A model generated the notes under the pieces. It worked only from the letters and a program-made list of their open reading frames with translations, was not told where the DNA came from and did not search any database. Made by a program: the position numbers and the translations under genes. Of a stretch of DNA of 64,000 bases, positions 47,488 to 60,265 are shown one piece after another. The stretch spans positions 26,962,235 through 27,026,234 of the forward strand of contig OY747712.1 of NCBI GenBank assembly GCA_963556495.2, read 5' to 3'. The stretch is from Valencia hispanica (lineage: Eukaryota; Chordata; Actinopteri; Cyprinodontiformes; Valenciidae). Within the stretch, counting starts at the first letter, position 1. Each line of letters begins with the position of its first letter.

Positions 47488-47789
47488 TAGGGATGTAAGA
47501 AAATATCGATATATCGCAATATTTTATGTCACGATATTGTATCAATATTAAGAAGTTATGTATTGATTTTTTTTAAAAAAAAATATTTTTTTATTAGAAT
47601 GGAACCGATAGTGAGGACAGTAATTCTAGTGGTAAAATAAAAACTATGACCGCTGGTGGGTGGCTGATTACACCTTCGTTCCAGGTTAATTACAATATAT
47701 TGTCTTACTCATAGTATAGCAATATATTGTATCACACTTTGCCTTCTGATGCACATTGTCTCAGATTCTTGTCAATACACATCGCTTAT
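47488..47789. mobile_element. hAT MITE, copy 3
   Basis: It starts TAGGGATGTAAGAAAATATCG and ends tcaatacacatcgctta. The interior shares ggaaccgatag and gacagtaattctagt with the 8555 copy. The flanks CTCACTGT and TCACTATT are only roughly alike, so the duplication is uncertain. Confidence 0.65.
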
Positions 47790-47799
47790 CACTATTGTC

Positions 47800-48555
47800 A
47801 TGTTTTTGTATAGAGTACCGAAATGCAGCACAGTAAAATGAAAAGATTGAATTACAACAAAAAACATAAACTTACAAAACTCAGAAGGATCAAAAGTGCA
47901 GTGACGGGAGAACAGGAACCAGATGGAAGAGATTGATGGGCAACAGGGAAGGCAGGAACCAAACAAGGAAGAATGACGACAAATCAGAGAGTAATGACTG
48001 TCAGAGGAAGGCTTAAGTATACTGAGGAGGTGTGTAAGTAGCAGGGAGAAGGCTAAGGGCTAATTAGGAGAAGCAGTTGCAGGTGAGAGGGAGAGAGCAG
48101 GTGGAAACAATCAGTAGCTGGGACAGAAGGCAGAATGGCTAGGGAAACTGGGAGGAAGACCAAGAGCAAAACATAATGATTAGACAGAGGACTATACTAG
48201 AGAGGAATGAGGACTAACTATGAACCTAAGAGAAACTGAAGAGCACTAGGGTGAAGAAAACAGAACAAAGGAAATAAACCTATGAGAAAGATTTCTTTGA
48301 AGAGGTACTAGCAAGAGGAATTAAAATATAAGAGCAATTAAAATATAACAGAACTAACTGAGATAAATAATTGGATAAGAATAATTAGAAACCTAAGGAA
48401 ATAAATAAGGGATGAACACAGACATGAGAAACCAAACATAAGAGGACCTGAGGGTGAAAAAACATAGTTGAAGGAAAAAAAATCAAGTGACCCAACAAAA
48501 CACCAAGAAGTAACTAAAGGAATAAGGTGAACTGAATAAGGAAATGAAATAATTA
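47800..48555. other. purine-rich stretch, probable repeat of unknown type
   Basis: The plus strand is strongly purine-biased over about 700 bp (gagagggagagagcagg, agacagaggactatactagag and similar). No frame or inverted ends are seen. The style resembles non-coding parts of some fish transposons, but I cannot place it. Confidence 0.35.
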
Positions 48556-48559
48556 AAAC

Positions 48560-50206
48560 CTGTACAACAAAACACCCTTTGGATCTTACTGGATCTGCAT
48601 TAATATTTGAACTCTATAACATGTGAAGAGGAGCATACTTTTTCTGATCTTGGTTGGACTTGGATTAGCCAAGAATTGTAGGTTTAAATTGGTTCATGGG
48701 GGTTTTGCTGTGCAAAAGCAAAGTGACTGACAAATCGGTGATATCTTCCAGTCTGGTAGATTATGGACTGACAATGTTGTCAATTTAGAGCTGATTAATG
48801 TAAACAAAATCTGAAACAATTGCAAACGTATTGCCTTTGATTTCAATATGTTGTTGTTCACGCCAACCCTAGAGCAAACACGGAATAGAAGAAGATAAAG
48901 AAGATAACAATTTTTACTGCTGTAAAGTCTTATTTTGTACATTAAGCTTAGCACTGTTCATTGTAGGAACATGAATGACTTTTTTGACAGCAAATGACTG
49001 CCTTTAGCTGGTTCTTTATTTGAATGAGATGTATTGTAATTCCATATCAGCTGCTGGGCAACACAGTGGTGCAGTTGGTGGCACTGTTGCCTTGCAGCAA
49101 GAAGGTCCTCGGTTCAAATCTCAGCCTGGGGATTTGCTAAGTGTAGAGAACTTTTGAAACACATGTTACCATAAAATATTTTTTTTGTAAAATAACTTTT
49201 GGCTATTATTTGGATGTCATAAACCAACTCAAAGTAGTGCATATTGTAAAGGAGCATGAAAAGGTAAGTGAATTTTAAATGTATTCTGAAATTGTGGCAT
49301 GTTGCATTTATATTTAGCAGAGCTCAGTCAATACTGCAAAACCAGCTTTTAATGTAATTACAGCCGCAAGTCTTGTAGGTATGTGTAAACTAACATTGCA
49401 CATGTACCCAAATGGCTGTACATTTACAACACATTTATGAATTATTTTGTGTTAGTATATGTCAAATAAAAAAGCTGGCAAATTTAAAAAAATCTCCTAC
49501 ACTTTTAGAATAAATATAAATGTGTAATCTTTGTTTTTCTCAGTTACAACCAATGAAAATAACTCCTTGAATGAGCTGTACAATTGTACTTAAAAGGCAT
49601 TAAAGGCAAATACAGCAATTATGTTAATGTTACTCCTAAAGCAATACTTCCAAAGGAGCAACAGTCATGTTATACTTCTAAATATTTCTGGGCAGGGTTA
49701 TATACATCCTTTTGTTCTTTAAGATTCTGACAATGCCTCTCATTCAAATAAAGAACCAGCTAAAAGCAGTCATTTGCTGTCAAAAGTCATTCATGTTCCC
49801 ACAATGAACAGGGCTAAGCTTAATGTACAAAATAAGATTTTACTGAAGTAAAAAATATTATCTTCTTTATCTTTTTTTATTTCGTGTTATGCTCTAGGAT
49901 TGGCAAGAACAACAACATATTGAAATCAAAGGCAATGCATTTGCATTTGTTTCAGATTTTGTTTATGTTAATCAGCTCTAAATTGACAAAAGTGTCAATC
50001 TATAATCTACCAGACTAGAAGATATCACCGATATGTCAGTCACTCTGCTTTTGCACAGCAAAATCCCCATGAACCAATTTAAACCTACAATTCTTGGCTA
50101 ATCCAAGTCCAACCAAGATCAGAAAAAGTATGCTCCTCTTCACATGTTATAGAGCTAAAATATTAATTTAGATGCAGTAAGATTCAAAGGGTGTTTTGTT
50201 GTACAG
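48560..50206. repeat. large inverted repeat, arms about 478 bp, spacer about 690 bp
   Basis: The left arm 48560-49037 and right arm 49730-50206 are reverse complements at roughly nine bases in ten by eye, with very few indels. The outer ends both read CTGTACAACAAAACACCCTT on opposite strands. The inner ends meet at ctttatttgaatgag. The longest matches include aagaggagcatactttttct and ggattagccaagaattgtag. TTAA occurs just outside both ends, abutting on the right and 3 bp away on the left. Neither arm nor spacer codes for a recognisable transposase. Confidence 0.85.
49055..49135 (+). repeat. SINE head inside the inverted-repeat spacer
   Basis: It carries the A box (cagtggtgcagttgg) and B box (ggttcaaatctcagcc) of the tRNA-derived SINE and stops after cctgggg. 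The 3' body is missing. Confidence 0.65.
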
Positions 50207-50209
50207 TTA

Positions 50210-53200
50210 AATAGATTACAGTTGATTTCAATCAATAAGTGTAATTTACAATATTAGTCTGCAGGTTTTAACCTATATCATTCAGTATGCCAGTGTAGGA
50301 TTTTAAAGTTCTGTTTTGACAAATAATGTTTCAATACAAAAAGTAAAAAACAAGTATTTAAATGTGTTTGATTGTATTAGCATGCTGACATTAACATTGA
50401 CATGAAAAACATCCCAGTGCTTGTTGAGTTGTCCTTGCATTTTGTGCATTAAAACAAGGTTATCAATCTAACAAAGATTTTGTTTAAGAACAGATGTTAT
50501 GGGATTTTCTGGATGTTGTTTGGCACGTGTGTCAATCTGATGTCAGCAAGGCCTAAAAGCAAAATAATTAAGAAATTATGACAGTGTTTTGTTCAGATCT
50601 AACCTGTAGCCCTTTAAGGCTCAGTATCTGGTTACAGACTGTCCTGACAGTAATGTGGGTCAAAGTACATTATTTACCTAAACGTTACTTTAACAAGATG
50701 AAAGCTGCACAGGCATCAGTGTATTGGGAGGTAAATTTCGTTATCATCCATTTCTGCCCAAATGTGTCTTTTACAGTTGGATTAAAGGCTCTTAAATATA
50801 TATTTTTAGGGGATAAAAACCACCTTGAAATAGGGTTGCTATTTGAAAATCATCAATGTACTTTTTATCAGACTTTACATCTGTGAGTTATCAATTGTTA
50901 ATCTAATACAGGGGTTAGCAACTTTTACAATCCATTGATCCCTCTAGTGTATTCAGTTCAATAATATTACTCAAACTGTCTAAACCATTGATTTAATTTA
51001 CTTATTAAGTCAAGAAGAGTCTCACATAAGTTATTGCAAAAGGGAGTGAGAATTTCTAATTAGGGATTCGGTGTCCAAACTGTTCTTTTAGCTAAATATA
51101 AGTAAATATTTTATATAAGTGCAAATAAATCATGTTCTTTTCCAGAGATAAATAAACAAGCTTCGAAAGGATTTTGAACAATCCATGGAACAAAACTGAG
51201 AATAAATAAGTGAGTGAAACTATTCCAAATTCAGGTGTGGGGTTGAGTATGAGGGTGCTGAATAAGTCATGCCTCCCGAGTCCATTAGGGAATTGCCAGA
51301 ATTCTTTTTGCTGGCTTGCAAGGGATCATGTCAAAGCTTGATGAGGCAGGTGATAAGGCTGAGGCAACACACAACTAACAAAGGTTTTCCCAGTTTATTT
51401 TAACTTCATAGGTAACAAAAGGTAAAAAAAAAAAAAAAAAAGTTAGATTTTATACTTATTGACCTGATGTGCAGACTGGCGCGTGTATAAAAATTATGGG
51501 AACCATCTAAACAAAAAAATGATGAGGAGCCACAGGGATATAGTTGCTCAGGATCTCTGGAAGCAAGTAGAAAATAACTGTATAGTGTATCACTGCATTA
51601 TATAAATTATGAATTAAGGCTTAAAAAAAAGTAAGGCTTTAAGTCTCTTCTGAGCCTCAAATAAACAGGTCAAGCAAGATCTATGGAAAATTAGGGCATT
51701 TTTATTTGGGGGAAAATATATGATGTAGTCCATTCATATTTAAAAGAAAGACTCAAAAGCATGTTTGCTGCCACATAACATCTCCTCTGTTTTTACCAAT
51801 ACATTCTAGGTTGGAGCCACTTTTCATTTTGCTGTACAGGTATCATGCAGCCTAACTACTTGAGGCTCTCTTTGTTTGAATAATTGTTTTAGAATGCATG
51901 AAAAGTTCTCTGGCGGTCAAACGTTCATCATGGACTACTTAAATACACAACAGTATTTCATCAGTGTTGGACCCTTGTCTTAGATTAAGAACAGAACACG
52001 TAGTTTGTTGTTAGTTCATGTACATTAAAAGATATACAGTGAAACAAAATACAATTTCTTGGGAGGGGAGCCAGAGGGGGTTTATCAATCCATTGTTTTG
52101 TCCTCCAATATGGTGCACAGAAAATTGGCTCATGTACTATTAAAAGACAAAATCAGACCTACATAGATACTTTTGCCAATACATCTTATATAAAGTATGT
52201 GTACTTCTAGCGCCCTGTATCTCATGTTCAAATTCTGCATATTCATAATGGAGAAAACCTTAAATCAGCTAGTTCCAAAGGACAACATAAAACATTGCCT
52301 GTATCCTGGCAAACATTTTACAATCTCTTATTTGCCCTTTTCATACTACTTCACAAAAACTCTATATTATTTATTTTTCTTATGCAATAAAATATTTACA
52401 AAACATGATACCAGTGTGTTTCCCAAATCCCAAATATCATTAATCATAATCCACAAATCACCTCCGTCTCAAAGCTAAATATCTATCGTTTCAGATTGTA
52501 GTTAGATTTGGCAAAGTAAAGCTGAAGAGAATCCACAGTTTCTCACTATATTTCTAATGATAATTGGCTCACTCTCACTTTGTCAGAACAACAAAGCGCC
52601 CAGAAACAAAAGGCGTAGATGGTGAATAATTGTAGACCTTTGTGTATGTAAAGCATTTCTGTCAACTTGAGCTATTTTGTTCACTTTATCCTTTATAATT
52701 TCACCCCATAAACAGCAATCAATCCACCGCCAAGGTGATGCATAAAGATGGGTGTCCACAGAATAATGACATGGAGCAACTGTGTCAGAGTGCGTTTTTG
52801 CTTTGTGTGGTGACGTGGTTGGAGTGTAGATGACATTTTGCCTCGTGATGCCTGTAATAGGGGTGTTCACCAATGTCATTCTGTACCCTAAAAAAGTTTA
52901 GACCTATAAAAAAAACACATCATATCCTGATCTAAATTTAAGAAACTCTTGGAAACAAAGTCATAACATCTACCGATCTGAAACTTTGTAAAGCTTTGGG
53001 ACTGGAGTGAACCACAGTGAGAGCTGTTTTCCACAACTGGATAAAAACATAAAACATTAGTAAACCACCCCAATGAATGACTGCCCAAGCTCATTCAAGA
53101 AGTCATAAGAGCACACAGCACAACTTCTACAGCACTGCAGGCCTGTCTTGCTACAGTTAAGGTCAGTGGTCATGTTTCAACTATGAGAAAAAAAAGTGGG

Positions 53201-53775
53201 CAAAAATGTCATCCATGGCAGAGTTTAAATGCAAAAACCTCTGCAGATAAAAACAAACAAACACATTTGCCAAAACAAACGTCTTGACTATTCCCAAGAC
53301 TTTGGGAAATACATTTTGGAGACTGACTTGTGGTCAGGGGACTGATCCTGCAGTATGGAAGTCCAGGTTGGCTGTGCAGCCTTTCAGCCCAGTCCAAGAC
53401 AAGAATATTAAAACTCTTAAACATCTGCTCTAAGGTAGTGGGTCAACCTGTGGAGAGTTCTTTTTCAGTGGTTAGTCCTCACAAACCCTCAGACTGGCAA
53501 GGAAGATAATTGCAGACTCTTCTCATCTCTTACATGAAGAGTACCAGCGCCTTCCATTGGGCAGAAGCTTCAGAGTGCCCCTATGCAAGAGGAATAAATA
53601 CAAACATTTCTTTATCCAACATTCAGTCATTCTGTTCAATCACTGGTATTATGCTGTTGGGAGGATTCATTGTAAAGGTGTTCTTTGTATTGTATGGAAT
53701 TCTTTTTTATGTTCTTGTTCTTAATGTTTTTATGACAGCGGATAGGGTACAGCATATTCCATGTAAATGGATAAT
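50210..53775. other. no recognised gene or element
   Basis: About 3.5 kb of AT-rich sequence. Short frames at 50578-50886, 52197-52478 and 52583-52879 have no domain, splice or conservation cue that I can see. A poly-A run lies at 51425-51442. Confidence 0.5.
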
Positions 53776-53780
53776 TAAGT

Positions 53781-53830
53781 TTTATCTTATCTCATCTCAT
53801 CACATCTCATCTCATCTTATCTTATCTTAT
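53781..53830. repeat. TCATC/TTATC-type pentamer microsatellite
   Basis: Roughly ten imperfect five-base units (ttatc, tcatc, acatc) in tandem. Confidence 0.8.
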
Positions 53831-53899
53831 GTTAAATGTTTGATAGAAGTTGTTGCCAACAAGGTTATTAAGGTTAGATTTATTACTTTTACTTAGGGC

Positions 53900-54068
53900 C
53901 AGGTTGGTTTGAACAGATTTGTTTCTTTTAATGAATAAACTTTGTAGTTACTTAGGTTATCTCTGTGAGATGTTAAGTTTAGTTTGATGATCAGGAGCAT
54001 TTAGATGTCACAAAAAAGCAAAAACAAAAGAAGTCTGTGAGGGAGAAAGGACTTTTTCACAGCACTTT
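53900..54068. repeat. Tc1-like transposon terminus, second copy
   Basis: It parallels the 26880 copy: cacaaaaaagcaaaaac, aagaagtctgtgaggg and the end gactttttcacagcact followed by TTA. Confidence 0.5.
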
Positions 54069-54069
54069 A

Positions 54070-56655
54070 GCAAAACTGACAGGAATGCAGCTCGGATGAG
54101 AAGACATAGAGATTTTTCCATCAAGTATGAACCTTTCATGACAGCCACTCTCTAGGTGTGTGTACTTTTGTAATGTTTGCTTTGCCTTTCAGCTCTAAAC
54201 ATAATGATTTGAGCCCACACAAATCCGATCTCTTGCAGGCTTATTTTGGGTTCTATTTGTCTTCTTTCATCGATGAGTGGATACATTCTATAACAGAATT
54301 TGACAGCTTGTACATTATTGAATTGTTGGCTCACTTTGAAGATTAATCCAGGCCAATGTGTACCTTGTGGCAATTTAAAGCCACACAACCATAGATGACA
54401 CAACTTATTCCTCGAACACAGTCACAACGTTAACACTGCTCTGAGAATTCCAGGCTGTGAAATGAAATTATCAGAATTTCCATGGGATTATTGTAAAAAG
54501 TCTTGACAAAACCTGATGAAGACATTTAACTCGGTGACAACAAAAGCAAATGCAAATGAGCATCTTTATTAAAAGCCAGTGGCACCTAAGCACTTCCACA
54601 AATTAGAAGATTTACGTTTCCTGCTCTGCTCTGCTCCAGATAAGTAAAATCTCTCACATCCGTGTCCAGATCCATTCTGCAATAAATAGCTTAGCAGAAG
54701 AGGTTTCAGTACCTGCATAGTGCATGTTTCAGTTCTTATTACACAAATGCACCACAGTATATTGAAAGGCTCCAAGATAAAGAGGGACATTTTTTCCTTA
54801 TAAACCCAGAAGGTATAGTCCTATTAAGATCCTACATAATTACTGATTGGATGTCGGTGGTAAACAGGAGCTGTTTGGAGCTGTGCAGCTGAAAGATGAT
54901 AGGAGAGGAATTCTACATGTTACTCTTGACCACAGCCTTGGATTGAATTGCAGAGAGGTCAAAGACCTGGCCTTGAAAACAGATGCAGGGTGTAGGTCGA
55001 TTTAGGATAATTTCTGGTGAGTTGGTTTGGTTTACTTGTACTATTTGGCTTAAAATATTTAGAGAGAGAGTTTTGCTTTAGAGTTTGTGTGAGAAAAAAC
55101 AAATAAGCAGAATCCATATTCTGTCCAGGGTCCTGGAAATCAATGTAATGATTGTGGCTGAATAGTTCAAGTTTGAAACAAATACCAAACGATCATTGAC
55201 ATTATTCACATAAACTCTGTTATTTAAAAGAAAATAAAGGAGAACTAGTAATTAACACAAAAAATGTAATGTATCATAATCAAACTAATCCATTCCCAAA
55301 TGATTTAAATTAAGCTGAAAAATACTCAAATCAAATCTAAAGACAAACATGCCAATGTTAATTCTACTCTACACAAAGTGGTAAACTGTAGCCTGGCCTT
55401 TATGTTTTTCTTTCAGAGAAAACGTTTATTCCTTTCACACCTGCCATGACAGTTAAAAGTAAAAAGAGCCTGCTGTAGTTCCCAGATGGCAATTTAGGGT
55501 TTCTGGAGACTTTTAGCAGTTCTAGCAATCAGGACAATGGTCAGAACTAGGAATATTGGTAATTATTTATAATATTCACCATATACACATTATTTTCTGT
55601 ACAGTGGAATGAATGATTTCAGCTTCTTTTTAGCTCTTCTTGAATCCTTTACCAAACTCATAAGCTGCCACAATATTCTCTCTTAAAGCATCAGCTCTTT
55701 CAAACTCACTAATATGTTCACTCTCACTTCAACAGCAAGGAGCAAATTAAACTAAATGTCTGAGAATGTTAACATATGAACATATTCATTACATTTCAAT
55801 ACTATTTATGTTTGTTTATCTCATTAACTCAATTCACTAAGCGAAGCACTTTATATGGATAAGTTTTCAACCCTTCATTTCTGTTAATTATGATGATTTT
55901 CAGTTTACAGCTAATGAAAATATGACATCAGATTAAAAAAAAAAAATTTTAATACAGAAAGGTGGTCTCAATGAGAAGTATGTTTAGTACCTGCTTAAAG
56001 GTTGTTATTTTCGATTCTGCAATATTTGAGCATAAAATGTAGGTTAGAGACACAACCTGTTTGGGATGAGAGATTATGATTTTATTTAAAGTCCATCAAT
56101 GAGATTTTGAAGGGACTTGGACGCAGTTCCGGCGGCATGGTCAGGAATTGGGGGGCAATGTCCGCTCAAAGAGTCAGCTGTGTCCACCCTGGACTAAAAG
56201 CAAAGTTTTCTGTTTATTGTAGTTGAGGTCCTATTTTCTTTTTCGAAATAGCCATTTTCTATTAAGCCTGTGCAATTGATTTGTAAATCATACAATCCAA
56301 TCAACGAACAAAGGCAACTTGTTCATCGCCAATTACAGATAGGGGGGACCACTCACTATCCGGTCACCAGAGCAGGACAGCAGCAGAGCTGGAAATGGCT
56401 GCTTTTACAGCCAATGAAAATGACTATATTAAATTATTTACTCAAATACATGGGAGCGAGCAGGAAGTAACGCCATACAGCTCCACTTTCAAACATGCAA
56501 TACTTGCAGGTAGAAGGGTCACACTACCTTGTTTTGTAGCTGCCCCCCCCCCTAGCATGAATGTTTACTCCAGTGTTCAGGTTGACATCAGTACTTATGT
56601 TTCTAAGAAGTAAAGCAGTATGGTGCTGCTCTCTGTATGCCCTGGCCCCTGATGC
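54070..56655. other. no recognised gene or element
   Basis: Mostly unassigned. 56265-56600 has a slightly different composition, with some CpG and GC-rich words, but I find no frame with a domain and no inverted ends. Confidence 0.45.
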
Positions 56656-56660
56656 TATTC

Positions 56661-56786
<126 letters not shown>

Positions 56787-56789
56787 GCA

Positions 56790-59780
56790 AATGATCTGAA
56801 TTATGTTAGTTGGTCATTGATTGAAATTAATTAATTTAGCTTTATACCCAGAAAACAAGCATTTCGGTCCTCTTGACTGAAGCAGTGACTTCCTGAAGTT
56901 TAAACTGGTTGCCTGTCAATGTCAAAGCCCTTTATCAATTTTTGTTGAATCTTTGCCATAAGTATGACTATTTGAGTTTTGAGTATTAAATTTAAAAAAA
57001 GGAATAAATTGATGGATGAATATAAAACAGCGTTCACTTGACCTTTAAAGATAATGTGTATTAAATGCACTAAAGCTGTTCTAAAGATGGATCCTAGAAA
57101 AGTGACTCACCCTCTAAAGTGCTTTTCTAGAAGTCTACAGCTAAAAGATGGATTTTACAGGCATTGCATGGCCTACAGTTCAGCAATTAGCAACGCTAAG
57201 TACTTCCAGGTAAAGTGTAGGAGTGAAAATGAAAGTTAAATACATCAGCATCCCATTGAGTAATTCATGTCAGCCCTTCATCAGCCACTGTGTTGAGATG
57301 CATTTTTATTTATTTCTTTTTTTCACTGATGCCACTGCTTATTTCGGTTGTTCCCCAAATGTTAACAATGAGGCACCAAGTTCATTAAATCAGCCATTTG
57401 AGAGCAAAACCTTCTCTGCTGGTTTAACAGCTCACGTGGTCAGCTTTGCTGGGTTTTTAATGAGGAAAAGGGAAAACCAACTGGGGGAGAAATTGGATTT
57501 TCAGCAAGGGTTCAATGGTTTATTTCCTGTTGCTATTTCAAAATTGAAGATGGAATAAATAAGTCACATTTTGGGGAAATGCAATCTGATCCGAAACAGT
57601 TGGTAGATACTGGATTTTTGTTATGTTAGTATTACAATTATAGCAGTTAAAAACATTTCCTTCAATTGTTTTGAACCGGCAAATAAAAAATGCATATTTC
57701 AGTGTTGACTTTATATATCCAAGTATCATATTTATTCTCAGGTACATAAAGGTATTTTGCAGGCACTGAAACTTGATCTTAAGCATGCAGCAGAAGCTTC
57801 ACAGTGTTCTCTTATCTGAGAGCAGAGGTTTCATTGATAGCAAGGTTACGAGAGTTCACTGTTGATTTTAATCAAAACTTGGTGGTGTGGAGAAGTGTTG
57901 TTGCTGTCAGTGACACTTCTCAGAAAAGCAAATTACTGACATGTATCAGCAAATAAAAGCGGTTTCAAATTGTTTAATCATTGAGATGATTATAAAACTG
58001 CAAAAACAAAATCATAAACAAAAGCAGGAGAAAAAGACACCACTTATGTTATGCAGATGTGCCTCCTTCTGCCTCTTCCAGTCGATTTCATCCATCCATT
58101 CTCCAATTTATTTGTCTTCTGTGTAATTCAGTTCCTGGTCTGGAAACTCTACTTCACTTGAGCATTTCCACTACACTATTACAACTATAATTGGTCTCCT
58201 GTGGCTTCAGAACACCCTTCCCAGTTCTTCCATTAACACCGCCACAGTGCTGCCTGGCTGCTGTCCATGGTGCTGATCTGTAACTGATATGGGATTGGGA
58301 AGGAATGCCTTCATGTTAGCAAGCTCACTGTCTCACATCACGCACATTTTGATACTTCCAACCGTCTCATTTATGCTAGTCACTCTAGAAAAAGTTTAAT
58401 GAAAAAAGTAGCATATATTTAAATTCAAATTAAAAGGAGTGATAAGTCGAATTATGTATGCTCACAAGTACCTGAAGTTATTTCTACTTTATAATCCAAT
58501 CTAAAAGTGTTAAAAGGTATCAGTGCACTTTATGTTGCAACGATATTTTAATTTAACTAGAAGGATGTGTCTTATCTGAACCATGTGTTTCATGTATTCT
58601 ACTTAGGTACTGTTCAATCACAGTACCTATGACTCAATGTCCAATAAAGAAGTTGCAGGAGTTTGTAGATTGTCGTGGACATCTGTATTTAAACAAAATA
58701 CTGTCAGGTCTTAATATCCATCATATTTCTCTAGCGCTGGTAAAGGTTCATGCTTTGTTTCATGCAATAATCTGCCTGTTAAATATCTTACCTCTTGAAT
58801 CTCCCCAGCCCTGGATAATTAGTATTTGGTGAAAGCACCACATTTCTTTCTTCAGCTTTGCTAAATACCCTCACTTTGCTTTCATCAAAGACCGGTTCTG
58901 CATCCCCTGCTTCATTAAGCCTATGGAAATATACTAACCACTGTGAGGCTAAAAGGTGAGTTTTATCTTTAATCACTAGCCAGACTAAAAGCTTTTAATT
59001 ACCCGCTGAACCCGGTAGTCACTGTAAAATAAAATCAGAGGGCAAAAGACACATGGAGATAGTTACTATTTATCCAGCTCTAAATGGTTTCAGATATATT
59101 TTCTAGCAAAGACATTGCAAAGCATGAGTATTTTTGCTTCCAACTTAGATATCTGTGTAACAAAGTAGGTTAGATCATCCAGACAAAATGTTCTGACATG
59201 TGTTTGAGCAATTTACATAGAAAAGCCAAAGGCTCGTCTCTGTAAAATGCTAATTTCTCCTATTGAAAATATAAAACAAATGAGCTATAATTCAAAGTCA
59301 TACCAAAAAACTTGTTGAAACAGCCAGAAAAGAGTAGTTCAAGTACATTGATCGTGCTACACAGGTTACATGGGTCAGGGGCAGTGGAGGAAAACTGAAC
59401 TATTCTACAAAGTGAACCTTGTTGTCTACTTAAGCTGCATTTAACTTACTTCTAAAATTAGAAATTGTATTCAGTAAAAGTGTCAAGTCCAAGCTAACCC
59501 TGTTCTCTGAAATACCAACAGGGTGGAGGACACGAAGCCATTCCACTTGGTCAGACAGCCCCAGCAACAAGGACCCCCCACCAGAGTCCAGCTCTTACCC
59601 TGCAGCCTGGATCATCATTGAGCCTTAGGCGGCCAACCAAGAACTCCCCCATTATAAGTGGTTAACATCTTCTCAAACAGAGGTTGTACATGTCTTTATA
59701 TCTGTGAAACATATAATTACTAACACAGAAAGATTTTTCACAAAAGTTACATTTATGTTTTAAACTCTGAGCCGAATACG
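56790..59780. other. no recognised gene; upstream flank of dpp6
   Basis: No coding exon or repeat family identified. Any distal regulatory elements of dpp6 in this stretch cannot be recognised from sequence alone. Confidence 0.45.
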
Positions 59781-60208
59781 ATTTTGAGATTTGGTTGGTG
59801 AGAAAATTCATTCCCACCTCAGGGGAACTTTCTCGTCAGGATCCACATTTGCGCAGGCACAAAAGTGCGCACGGCTACCTGGAACAAGTTTTCGCATAGC
59901 CTACTTTGATTTACCGTTGGACAACACAGAAAAATCCTTGCCACAGGTGGGTGGTGTTTAACATCGTTCATAGTTGGACTCCTCTTACCGGTGGGCGGGT
60001 GCTGCGACTCTTCTTTTGCGTGTGGCTCAGTTTGCAGGTTTTTGCAGGAGAAAAGCCATCGTGTTTAGCTGTCTGTGTGAAGGTAGAGGCGTGTTTTACG
60101 TTAGGCACCTAAAGAAAAACAACAGAGAGAAAGAGTGGAGTCAGAATTGATCATTCAGGCGATTTGTGCTGAATATCCTTCTCCTGCGGACGGATTTCGA
60201 TCAAGACC
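59780..60208 (+). promoter_or_regulatory. dpp6: candidate promoter and 5'-UTR of dpp6
   Basis: CpG content rises relative to the flanks (gcgcaggcac, gtgcgcacggc, gtgggcgggtgctgcgac). The last 90 bp before the ATG lead to cggatttcgatcaagacc, a plain leader. An upstream frame at 59906-60112 (68 codons) would lie in the leader if transcription starts before it. No TATA box or start site can be fixed. Confidence 0.5.
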
Positions 60209-60265
60209 ATGAACTCATCAGCAGGTGCGGGAAACTACCGCAAGGGGTCCCCGAAAGGAGACACG
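60209..60265 (+). CDS. dpp6: dpp6 first coding exon (alternative N-terminus)
   Basis: The exon encodes 19 codons, MNSSAGAGNYRKGSPKGDT, ending in phase 0 at ACG|GTAAG. Mammalian DPP6 has an N-terminal variant beginning MNQTAGASNN with an exon of about 20 codons. M-N-x-S/T-A-G-A-x-N and the basic tail line up. DPP6 is a single-pass type II membrane protein, a catalytically dead relative of dipeptidyl peptidase IV, which binds Kv4 channels and speeds their trafficking and gating in neurons. This exon supplies only the cytoplasmic tip. The membrane segment and the extracellular beta-propeller and hydrolase-like domains lie beyond the window. The short match is backed by the kmt2c neighbour. Other first exons of dpp6 may exist outside. 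Confidence 0.8.

Noticed and set aside
53781..53830. CRISPR-like short repeats
   Set aside because: Tandem pentamers without spacers in a vertebrate genome; a microsatellite.
59906..60112. 68-codon frame upstream of dpp6 as a separate gene
   Set aside because: Sits in the probable dpp6 promoter or leader. At most an upstream ORF.
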